Below, one piece after another: positions 13,122-20,442 of a stretch of DNA of 26,404 bases. Under the pieces are notes generated by a model. The model saw nothing but the letters and a program-made list of their open reading frames with translations. It made no database searches and was not told the origin of the DNA. The stretch covers positions 1 through 26,404 of the forward strand of contig JBJEHD010000005.1 of the NCBI GenBank assembly GCA_051875715.1, written 5' to 3'. Origin of the DNA: DYCT01 sp051875715. Lineage in GTDB: Bacteria > Bacteroidota > Bacteroidia > Bacteroidales > Bacteroidaceae. Positions within the stretch are counted from its first letter, which is position 1. The number at the start of each line of letters is the position of its first letter. A program made the translations under genes and the position numbers.

Positions 13122-15596
13122 ATGAAACGAATTTGGATGGGCCTGGTGATAGGTCTGTGCTGCTTGCAGGTCTGTGTCGCAGCCGCGGTGCCGGGCAATG
13201 TGAGAGGAAAGGTGGTCGATGCAGCCACGCGTCAGGCGATGGATTACGTCAACGTAAGTGTCAAGCGGGTAGGGACCTCGGATGTCCCCAAGGGAACGGT
13301 GACCGACCAGACGGGCGCGTTCATTATTGGCGATTTGAAAGAAGGGAACTATGAAATAACCATCTCGTATATGGGCTATCGCACCATCCAAAAACAATTC
13401 ACGCTTGATGGCAAACAAGAGAATGTGAATTTGCGCATCGTGGCTTTGCACGAAGACACTCAGTTGCTGGGCGAGGTGGAAGTCGTCGGCCAGCAGTCGC
13501 AGATGAAGTTTGAGATAGACAAGAAGGTGTTCAACGTCGGGCAGGACCTTTCCTCGGCAGGTGGCTCAGCCAGCGATGTACTGACCAATGTCCCCTCTGT
13601 AGAAGTCGACAACGAAGGCGAGGTTTCGCTGCGTGGCAATGCAAACGTCACCATCTGGATAAACGGCAAGGCATCGGGCCTCTCGGCCGACAACCGCGCC
13701 CAGATTTTGGAACAGATGCCGGCCGAAAGCATCGAAAAGATTGAGGTCATCACCAACCCTTCGGCCAAATACAGTCCGGAAGGGACGGCCGGCATCATCA
13801 ACATCGTGCTCAAGCAGGACCGCAAGGCCGGCTACTATGGCAGTGTGCAGGCCGGTGTCGACACGAAAGGCGGGTACAACGCGAGTGGGAACATCAATTA
13901 CAGCAGCGGCCGTTGGGATGCGTACGCCAGCCTGGGCTATCGCGAACGCAAGCGCGACGGTGGTGGCTACACCAAACGGACCAACCTCTCGGAAGAGGGC
14001 AATACCTTCCTGAATCAGACCACCGAGAGCGACGGCGGTGGCGGAAACGTGTTCGCCCGTGCCGGATTCACCTATCATCCTACCAAGCAGGACCACCTCA
14101 ACTTCGGTGCGTTCGGTATGTTCGGCGGTCGGGACAACACAAGCGTGGTGCGCTACACCAGCAACATCCCCGGCTCGTTCGTCAGCAGCCTGCGCCGCTC
14201 GGAACAGGACAACGACATGAACGGTGGAAACGTCGAGGTGGGCTACAAGCATGAGTTCTCCCGGAAAAGCTATCTGGACCTGACAACCTCCTACAACAAC
14301 TGGGGGATGAACAATTCCACGCTCTACGTGCAGCAGTCGCGCTATGCCGACGATTCGGAGAGAGCCTCCTATCAGAAACAGGACAACGACGTGCGCAACC
14401 ACAACTGGGAGGTGCAAGCCGACTATGTGAATGCCTTCAACGACCAACACAAACTGGAGGCCGGTTACAAGGGGACCTTTGCCCGGAATCACAGCCCGGT
14501 GTCCACGTTCGACAGGCCCGACGAGGCGACACCCTGGATGGAGAACCAACTGCTGTACAACGACTTCTTCTACAACTGCAACGTCCAGGCCCTCTATGCC
14601 GCCTACTCCGGCCGCGTGGGAGGACTGGGCATCCAACTGGGGCTGCGGGGCGAGTACACACGCACCGACATCCGCTCGCTGGCCTATGGCGATCAGAAGT
14701 CCGAAGTGGCTCCGTATGTGGACAAATACTTTCAACTGTTCCCCAGTTTGTTCCTGTCCTATGCGTTGCCCAGGGGACATGAATTGCAACTCAACTATAC
14801 GCGTCGCATTTCACGCCCGCACGGACGCCAACTCAATCCTTTCCTGAACCTGACCGACTCGGCCAACATCTCCTTCGGTAATCCATATCTGACACCGGAA
14901 TATTCCAGTGCGTTCGAACTGAACTATATCAAGACTTGGGAAAACCATACGCTTTCTGTATCGGGTTACTATCGGATGACTGACGATGTGATTCAGCACA
15001 TCCGCTATCTGGAAGGAAACGTCATGAAGAGCACTCATGAGAACGTAGCCAAGAAAAGTTCCGCCGGAGTGGAATTGATAGGCAAGAACCGCCTTTTCTC
15101 ATTTCTGGACCTGACGACTACGGTCAACCTCTACTATGCCCGGCTCGAAGGGTTTACCTACTGGCCCGAGGGGGCCGTACGCCCTGTGACTGGGCAGGCG
15201 CAGGAGGATTTTTCGTGGAACGCTCGCATGATGGCAAACTTCATGTTGCCTTGGTCCGTCTCGCTGCAACTGACGGGCAACTATAACTCCCGTCAGGTGG
15301 TGGCGCAGGGCCATCGAGAACCGAACTATTCGCTGGATGCCGGTTTGCGTAAGTCGTTCTTGAACCGGAAGCTGAGCGTCGGCATCAGCGGTCGCGATTT
15401 GTTCAATTCGCGGAAGTGGCATACGGTCACCGCCGGAGAAGGTTTCGAGCAGGAATCGAAGAACTGGCGCGGAGGACGGCAAGTCAGCTTGACACTGACC
15501 TACAGTTTTGGCAATATGCGTGGAAAGAATCGCTCTGGCAAACGAAACGATGCGGAAAACGGTTCGATGATGGACGCGATGGACATGGATGAATAG
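13122..15596 (+). CDS. Outer-membrane beta-barrel protein with carboxypeptidase-regulatory-like and plug domains
   Basis: 824 residues. A signal peptide (about 1-22, ending VCVAAA) is followed by a CarboxypepD_reg-like beta-sandwich (about 26-108, beginning GNVRGKVVDAATRQAM), a TonB-receptor-type plug (about 145-230, including SDVLTNVPSVEVD and GTAGIINIVL), and a large barrel of the OMP_b-brl_3 type. The last strand (SLTLTYSFG) is followed by a 26-residue hydrophilic tail rich in Arg/Lys, then Met and Asp. The protein would sit in the outer membrane; the ligand is unknown. It is not a SusC-type receptor: no SusD gene lies next to it and the SusC signature is missing. Its codons end in C (AAC, GAC, TAC) noticeably more than those of the flanking minus-strand genes, which may reflect high expression. 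It stands alone between two non-coding regions. Confidence 0.9.
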   Translation: MKRIWMGLVIGLCCLQVCVAAAVPGNVRGKVVDAATRQAMDYVNVSVKRVGTSDVPKGTVTDQTGAFIIGDLKEGNYEITISYMGYRTIQKQFTLDGKQENVNLRIVALHEDTQLLGEVEVVGQQSQMKFEIDKKVFNVGQDLSSAGGSASDVLTNVPSVEVDNEGEVSLRGNANVTIWINGKASGLSADNRAQILEQMPAESIEKIEVITNPSAKYSPEGTAGIINIVLKQDRKAGYYGSVQAGVDTKGGYNASGNINYSSGRWDAYASLGYRERKRDGGGYTKRTNLSEEGNTFLNQTTESDGGGGNVFARAGFTYHPTKQDHLNFGAFGMFGGRDNTSVVRYTSNIPGSFVSSLRRSEQDNDMNGGNVEVGYKHEFSRKSYLDLTTSYNNWGMNNSTLYVQQSRYADDSERASYQKQDNDVRNHNWEVQADYVNAFNDQHKLEAGYKGTFARNHSPVSTFDRPDEATPWMENQLLYNDFFYNCNVQALYAAYSGRVGGLGIQLGLRGEYTRTDIRSLAYGDQKSEVAPYVDKYFQLFPSLFLSYALPRGHELQLNYTRRISRPHGRQLNPFLNLTDSANISFGNPYLTPEYSSAFELNYIKTWENHTLSVSGYYRMTDDVIQHIRYLEGNVMKSTHENVAKKSSAGVELIGKNRLFSFLDLTTTVNLYYARLEGFTYWPEGAVRPVTGQAQEDFSWNARMMANFMLPWSVSLQLTGNYNSRQVVAQGHREPNYSLDAGLRKSFLNRKLSVGISGRDLFNSRKWHTVTAGEGFEQESKNWRGGRQVSLTLTYSFGNMRGKNRSGKRNDAENGSMMDAMDMDE

Positions 15597-15658
15597 TCCC
15601 CCTTGCCCGGGGCGAGAGAATCCCGTATTTGCCTGCCATCTTTTTCATTTAGAAATAT

Positions 15659-15689
15659 TTTGCGGTCTCGTTTTACTTTCCGACATTTG
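15659..15689 (+). promoter_or_regulatory. Bacteroides-type promoter for korAB
   Basis: TTTG at 15659-15662 and GACATTTG at 15682-15689 (one defined mismatch to TAnnTTTG) are separated by 19 bases. Transcription from here would start near 15697 and give a leader of about 105 bases before the korA ATG, enclosing the folded element at 15713-15766. Confidence 0.55.
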
Positions 15690-15712
15690 CCCACGTTAGT
15701 CACAACAAACGA

Positions 15713-15766
15713 TTCGGCTTCTCCATCGGGAATGGAGCCTCAAAGGCCGCAAGGCTGCCGAACCCC
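15713..15766 (+). ncRNA. Putative structured 5' leader (three-way junction) of korAB
   Basis: Three helices can form at once. P1 pairs TTCGGC (15713-15718) with GCCGAA (15757-15762). P2 pairs CTCCAT (15721-15726) with ATGGAG (15732-15737) around a five-base loop containing GGG. P3 pairs 15745-15748 with 15753-15756 around a GCAA (GNRA) tetraloop and abuts P1 with no linker. The P2-P3 linker is CCTCAAA. The GGG of the P2 loop (15728-15730) could also pair with the C run just after P1 (15763-15766), a pseudoknot. It does not match any riboswitch class I can name. A cis-acting regulator is an inference from fold and position only. Confidence 0.4.
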
Positions 15767-15801
15767 AATAATAACCTAAATTTTAAAAGAAAAACAAAGT
15801 T

Positions 15802-17655
15802 ATGGCAGACGAAATGATGGTAAAAGAGATGAAAGAAGTGGTAGTCCGCTTCTCCGGCGATTCCGGTGATGGAATGCAGTTGGCCGGTAACATTTTCTCG
15901 AATGTATCGGCCACGGTGGGCAATGACATCAGCACCTTTCCGGATTACCCGGCAGATATCCGGGCCCCGCAAGGAACATTGACCGGAGTATCTGGATTCC
16001 AGGTACATATTGGCGCGGACAAGGTGCTTACTCCCGGCGACAAATGCGACGTGCTGGTGGCCATGAACCCTGCTGCACTGAAGACTCAGTACAAGTTCTG
16101 CAAGCCTCAATCCCTCATCATTATCGATACCGATTCGTTCGGAAAGAAAGACTTGGAAAAGGCCTTGTTCGTTTTGGAAAACCCGTTCCTCGAACTGGGT
16201 ATCAAGAACGAGGTCATCGAGGTGCCCATCTCTTCCATGTGCAAGGAAGCGTTGGCGGACTCGGGCCTGGACAACAAAGCCATCCTGCGTTGCAAGAACA
16301 TGTTTGCACTGGGACTGGTATGCTGGCTGTTCAACCGCGACCTCTCCATCGCCGAGAAGATGCTGCGCGACAAGTTTGCCAAGAAACCTCAGATAGCCGA
16401 AGCCAATGTGAAGGTGCTGCGTGGCGGCTACGACTACGGCGCCAACACCCACGCCTCCACATCGCTGACCTACAAGATTGAAAGCAAGGTCCCCAAGGCA
16501 AAGGGTTTGTATACCGATATCAATGGCAACAAAGCCACCTCCTATGGCTTGATAGCTGCTGCTGAGAAGGCGGGGCTGGAACTTTACCTGGGCTCGTATC
16601 CCATCACGCCTGCCACCGACATCCTGCATGAATTGGCCAAACACAAATCGCTTGGCGTGAAGACGGTGCAGTGCGAAGACGAGATTGCCGGATGTGCTTC
16701 GGCCGTGGGTGCGGCTTTTGCCGGCGACCTGGCTGTGACTACCACTTCGGGACCCGGTATTTGCCTGAAGAGTGAAGCGATGAACTTGGCCGTCATCACC
16801 GAACTGCCGTTGGTTATCATCGATGTAATGCGTGGCGGACCTTCGACGGGTTTGCCCACCAAGTCGGAGCAGACAGACTTGCTGCAGGTCCTGTTCGGAC
16901 GCAACGGTGAAAGCCCGATGCCGGTCATCGCGGCTACGTCGCCTACCAATTGTTTCGATGCCGCTTTCATGGCCGCAAAGATTGCCCTTGAACACATGAC
17001 GCCGGTGGTGCTCCTGACCGATGCCTTCATCGCCAATGGCTCGGCAGCGTGGCGCTTGCCCAATCTGGACGACTATCCGGCCATCAATCCTCCCTACGTG
17101 AAGCCAGAGATGGCTGGTGAATGGACACCCTTCCAGCGCGACGAACAGACGGGCGTACGCTATTGGGCCGTCCCGGGGACAGAAGGATTCATGCATCGCA
17201 TAGGTGGTCTGGAAAAGAGCAATGAAACCGGTGCCATCTCGACAGAACCGGCCAACCACCATCTGATGACTCAACTCCGCCAGCAGAAAGTGGATAAAAT
17301 TGCCGACTGCATCCCGCCGGTGGAGGTACAGGGAGATGTAGATGCCGATTTGCTGGTTGTAGGTTTCGGAGGTACATACGGACATTTGTTTGCTGCCGTG
17401 GAGAAAATGAACGAGCAAGGCAAGAAAGTGGCGTTGGCTCATTTTGAATTCATCAATCCTCTGCCGAAGAATGCCGAAGAAGTGTTGCGCCGCTACAAGA
17501 AAGTGGTGGTGGCCGAGCAGAACATGGGACAATTCGCCGCTTATTTGCGCATGAAAGTGCCCGGACTGGTCGTTAGCCAATATAATCAGGTGAAGGGACA
17601 GCCCTTCGTCGAAAAGGAATTGATAGAAGCATTTACTAAATTGTTGGAGGAATAA
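15802..17655 (+). CDS. korA: 2-oxoacid:ferredoxin oxidoreductase, fused gamma-alpha subunit (KorA type)
   Basis: 617 residues. With KorB it oxidatively decarboxylates a 2-oxoacid, most likely 2-oxoglutarate to succinyl-CoA, passing electrons to ferredoxin in the cytoplasm. The gamma domain comes first (about 1-200; FSGDSGDGMQLAGN at 17-30, which interacts with CoA), then the alpha pyrimidine-binding domain (about 245-460; YPITPATDI at 266-274, EDEIA at 292-296 and TSGPG at 315-319), then the C-terminal transketolase-like domain (about 490-610). Fused gamma-alpha is the normal arrangement for Kor-type enzymes in Bacteroidota. No separate ferredoxin-like delta subunit is present. korB follows after 2 bases. 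Specificity for 2-oxoglutarate over other 2-oxoacids is inferred from overall similarity. Confidence 0.93.
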   Translation: MADEMMVKEMKEVVVRFSGDSGDGMQLAGNIFSNVSATVGNDISTFPDYPADIRAPQGTLTGVSGFQVHIGADKVLTPGDKCDVLVAMNPAALKTQYKFCKPQSLIIIDTDSFGKKDLEKALFVLENPFLELGIKNEVIEVPISSMCKEALADSGLDNKAILRCKNMFALGLVCWLFNRDLSIAEKMLRDKFAKKPQIAEANVKVLRGGYDYGANTHASTSLTYKIESKVPKAKGLYTDINGNKATSYGLIAAAEKAGLELYLGSYPITPATDILHELAKHKSLGVKTVQCEDEIAGCASAVGAAFAGDLAVTTTSGPGICLKSEAMNLAVITELPLVIIDVMRGGPSTGLPTKSEQTDLLQVLFGRNGESPMPVIAATSPTNCFDAAFMAAKIALEHMTPVVLLTDAFIANGSAAWRLPNLDDYPAINPPYVKPEMAGEWTPFQRDEQTGVRYWAVPGTEGFMHRIGGLEKSNETGAISTEPANHHLMTQLRQQKVDKIADCIPPVEVQGDVDADLLVVGFGGTYGHLFAAVEKMNEQGKKVALAHFEFINPLPKNAEEVLRRYKKVVVAEQNMGQFAAYLRMKVPGLVVSQYNQVKGQPFVEKELIEAFTKLLEE

Positions 17656-17657
17656 TC

Positions 17658-18668
17658 ATGAGCGAAACAAAATATACAGCAGCTGACTATAAGGCAGGAC
17701 AACCCCGTTGGTGCCCGGGATGTGGCGACCATGCATTTTTGAATTCATTCCACAAGGCGTTGGCCGAGTTGGGAGTGCCGCCGCACGAGATTGCCGTCAT
17801 TTCCGGCATTGGATGTTCGTCTCGTCTGCCTTATTACATGAATACGTATGGCATGCACACCATTCACGGACGTGCGGCCGCCATTGCCACGGGTGTGAAG
17901 GTGGCAAATCCTGACTTGACCGTATGGCAGGTGTCGGGTGATGGCGATGGATTGGCCATTGGAGGAAACCATTTCATCCATGCCATCCGACGCAATATCG
18001 ACATCAACATGATTCTGCTCAACAACCGCATCTATGGTTTGACCAAAGGGCAGTATTCGCCTACATCGGTTCGCGGATTCGTCAGCAAATCGTCTCCTTA
18101 TGGGACGGTGGAAGATCCGTTCCGTCCGGCCGAACTCGCCTTTGGTGCACGTGGCCGTTTCTTTGCCCGCTGTGTGGCAGTCGACGGACCGGCATCGGTC
18201 GAAGTGCTGAAGGCGGCTGCCCGCCACAAAGGTACGTCGGTGGTCGAGGTGCTGCAGAACTGCGTGATTTTCAACGACGGCACACACGAGATTGTGGCTA
18301 CCAAGGAGAACCGGGCCAAGAATGCCATCTACCTGGAGCATGGCAAACCCATGCTGTTCGGGGCCAATAAGGAGTTCGGATTGATGCAGGAAGGCTTTGG
18401 ATTGAAGGTAGTCCGTCTGGGTGAGAACGGTATCACCGAGGCCGATATCCTGGTTCATGACGCCCATTGCATGGACAATACCTTGCAGTTGAAACTGGCG
18501 TTGATGGAAGGTCCTGATTTCCCCATTGCGCTGGGTGTGATTCGTGATGTTGAGGCTCCTACCTACGACGAGGCTGTAGCGGCCCAGATAGAGGAAGTGA
18601 AGGGCAAGAAGCCTTATCACAACTTTGCTGAATTGCTCCAGACCAACGACACGTGGGAAGTGAAGTAA
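17658..18668 (+). CDS. korB: 2-oxoacid:ferredoxin oxidoreductase, beta subunit (KorB type)
   Basis: 336 residues. This subunit binds thiamine diphosphate and an iron-sulfur cluster. CPGCGDH (19-25) and the cysteine in GIGCSSR (50-56) supply cluster ligands; GDGDG (94-98) with NNRIYGLTKGQ (122-132) forms the Mg-thiamine diphosphate site. The length and motif order match KorB proteins. The start is 2 bases after the korA stop, so the two are translated from one message. The 120 bases between its stop and sstT show no clear hairpin terminator or Bacteroides-type promoter, so some read-through into sstT is possible. Confidence 0.94.
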   Translation: MSETKYTAADYKAGQPRWCPGCGDHAFLNSFHKALAELGVPPHEIAVISGIGCSSRLPYYMNTYGMHTIHGRAAAIATGVKVANPDLTVWQVSGDGDGLAIGGNHFIHAIRRNIDINMILLNNRIYGLTKGQYSPTSVRGFVSKSSPYGTVEDPFRPAELAFGARGRFFARCVAVDGPASVEVLKAAARHKGTSVVEVLQNCVIFNDGTHEIVATKENRAKNAIYLEHGKPMLFGANKEFGLMQEGFGLKVVRLGENGITEADILVHDAHCMDNTLQLKLALMEGPDFPIALGVIRDVEAPTYDEAVAAQIEEVKGKKPYHNFAELLQTNDTWEVK

Positions 18669-18788
18669 GCCGGCGAAGAAACGGAACAATCAAATAGCGT
18701 GCGGGGGCATGCGCGTGATGCGGCAATCAGGCTTGCATACACGGGCTTGCTCCCGTTCTGGTATCAACCTCATTACCCTTTTCTTACC

Positions 18789-20009
18789 ATGAATCCGAAA
18801 CAACTGCTGCGCCGATTGGCCAATACGAGTTTGGTGACCCGTATCATCGCCGGCCTGATGGTCGGCATCCTTTTGGGTGTCTTTGTTCCCTCGCTGACGT
18901 GGATTGGCCTCTTTGGCCAACTGTTCGTAGGCGCATTGAAGGCTGTGGCTCCTGTGCTCGTGGCCGTGTTGGTCGTGGCTTCTGTGGCAAGAGCAGGTGG
19001 CGGACTGGGTAGCCGGTTTCGCACGGTCATTGTGTGCTACCTCTCCAGTACGGTGTTGGCAGCCGTGTGTGCGGTGGTGGGATGCCGGTTGTTTCCCGTC
19101 AGGCTCGAACTGGTTGGCGGTGTCGGTGGCAGTGCCCCCGATGATATGGGCGAGATACTCACTTCGTTGTTGGTTCGGTTGGTGGACAACCCGATAGCAG
19201 CCGTTGCAGAGGCAAACTACATCGGCATCTTGTTTTGGTCGGTGCTGGTCGGCCTTGCCCTGAAGGTTTGTGCCCGTCCGTCCGTCATCAATCAGGTGGC
19301 CGACTGGGCCGAGGTGGTGTCTGTCGTCGTGCGGTGGGTCATCAGGTGTGCCCCGTTGGGCATTATGGGCCTGGTGTTCACTTCGGTGTCGTCCGGCGGT
19401 CTGACCGTGTTCGTCACCTACAGTCGTCTGCTCCTGTTGTTGGTGGGCTGTATGCTGGTGAGCGTACTGCTGATTAACCCGCTCCTTTCTTATTTGTGGT
19501 GCCGGCGCAATCCGTATCCGCTGCTGTTCCGCTGCCTGCGCGAGAGCGGGGTGGCTGCGTTCTTCACCCGTTCGTCGGCTGCGAACATCCCCATCAATAT
19601 GCATCTGTGCCGCAGTTTGGACTTGGATCGGGAGTTCTATTCGGTCAGCATTCCGCTCGGGGCTACAGTCAATATGAACGGGGCTGCCGTCACCATCACG
19701 GTCATGGCCTTGTCTGTGGCCCATACGGTCGGTGTGGATGTGGATTTCATGACGTCGCTCCTGCTGAGTGTGGTGGCTACGTTGGCCGCGTGTGGGACGT
19801 CGGGTGTGGCAGGCGGCTCGATGCTGCTGGTGCCCATGGCGTGCTCGCTGTTCGGGGTGGATGCCGACGTGTCCATGCAGGCCGTAGGCATCGGCTTCAT
19901 CATCGGCGTCGTGCAGGATTCGGTCGAGACGGCATCGAACTCTAGTGCCGATGTGTTCTTCACGGCTACGGCCGAATATGCCGAGCAGCGTAGGCGGAGC
20001 CGGGCTTAG
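18789..20009 (+). CDS. sstT: Serine/threonine:sodium symporter SstT
   Basis: 406 residues from the ATG at 18789 (MNPKQLLRRLANTSLVTRII), close to the 414 of E. coli SstT and matching its N-terminus; an upstream in-frame extension has no family value. It is a dicarboxylate/amino acid:cation symporter (GltP/SstT) fold with eight membrane helices and two re-entrant hairpins. The C-terminal transport core is clear: FFTRSSAANIPINM (a serine-rich hairpin), GATVNMNGAA (the NMxG-type sodium site), AACGTSGVAGGSMLLVP (the second hairpin) and a final VVQDSVETASNSSAD segment. It imports serine and threonine with Na+ through the inner membrane. The stop lies just 4 bases from the end of the convergent EamA gene. 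Confidence 0.92.
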   Translation: MNPKQLLRRLANTSLVTRIIAGLMVGILLGVFVPSLTWIGLFGQLFVGALKAVAPVLVAVLVVASVARAGGGLGSRFRTVIVCYLSSTVLAAVCAVVGCRLFPVRLELVGGVGGSAPDDMGEILTSLLVRLVDNPIAAVAEANYIGILFWSVLVGLALKVCARPSVINQVADWAEVVSVVVRWVIRCAPLGIMGLVFTSVSSGGLTVFVTYSRLLLLLVGCMLVSVLLINPLLSYLWCRRNPYPLLFRCLRESGVAAFFTRSSAANIPINMHLCRSLDLDREFYSVSIPLGATVNMNGAAVTITVMALSVAHTVGVDVDFMTSLLLSVVATLAACGTSGVAGGSMLLVPMACSLFGVDADVSMQAVGIGFIIGVVQDSVETASNSSADVFFTATAEYAEQRRRSRA

Positions 20010-20013
20010 CCGT

Positions 20014-20430
20014 TTACTTCCACAACATCACGATGCTTCCGGCTGTGATGAGCAAGGCTCCCAGGATGACTTTCCCGTTGACGGGCTCCTTCAGGACGAC
20101 GCAGGCCAGCACGATGGTGATGACCACGCTGAGCTTGTCGATGGGAGCCACGCGCGACACGTTGCCGCTATGCAATGCCTTGAAGTAGAAGAGCCACGAA
20201 AGGCCGGTGGCTATGCCGGACAGCAGCAGGAAAAGCCAGGTGCGTCCGTGGATGCCTCTGATGGCCTGTTGTTCGTGTGCGAAAAGGACGATTCCCCATG
20301 TCAGCAGCAAGATGACCGTCGTGCGGATGGCTGTCGCCAGGTTCGAGGGGACATCCTTCACGCCCAGTTTGGCGAATAAGGCCGTGAGGGCGGCGCACAA
20401 GGCCGACAGGAGTGCGTAGTATTTCCACAT
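20014..20430 (-). CDS. EamA-family (DMT) half-size transporter
   Basis: 138 residues with a single EamA domain of about five membrane segments, half of the usual ten-helix drug/metabolite transporter. The N-terminus (MWKYYALLSALCAALTALFAKLGV) and the final segment (PVNGKVILGALLITAGSIVM) match the group of 140-residue single-domain EamA proteins, which probably act as dimers. The substrate is unknown. It is complete, not a fragment: both ends align with the domain and no second half lies nearby. It starts 12 bases after the YfhO gene and should be co-transcribed with it. Confidence 0.85.
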   Translation of the reverse strand: MWKYYALLSALCAALTALFAKLGVKDVPSNLATAIRTTVILLLTWGIVLFAHEQQAIRGIHGRTWLFLLLSGIATGLSWLFYFKALHSGNVSRVAPIDKLSVVITIVLACVVLKEPVNGKVILGALLITAGSIVMLWK

Positions 20431-20442
20431 GGGTAGGTCGCT

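Noticed and set aside
13122..15596. SusC of a polysaccharide utilisation locus
   Set aside because: There is no neighbouring susD, glycoside hydrolase or sigma/anti-sigma pair, and the barrel is of the OMP_b-brl_3 type rather than the longer SusC type.
15597..15640. Hairpin terminator after the outer-membrane gene
   Set aside because: The C-rich and G-rich runs near 15598-15612 give only a four- to five-pair stem with no T run directly behind it.
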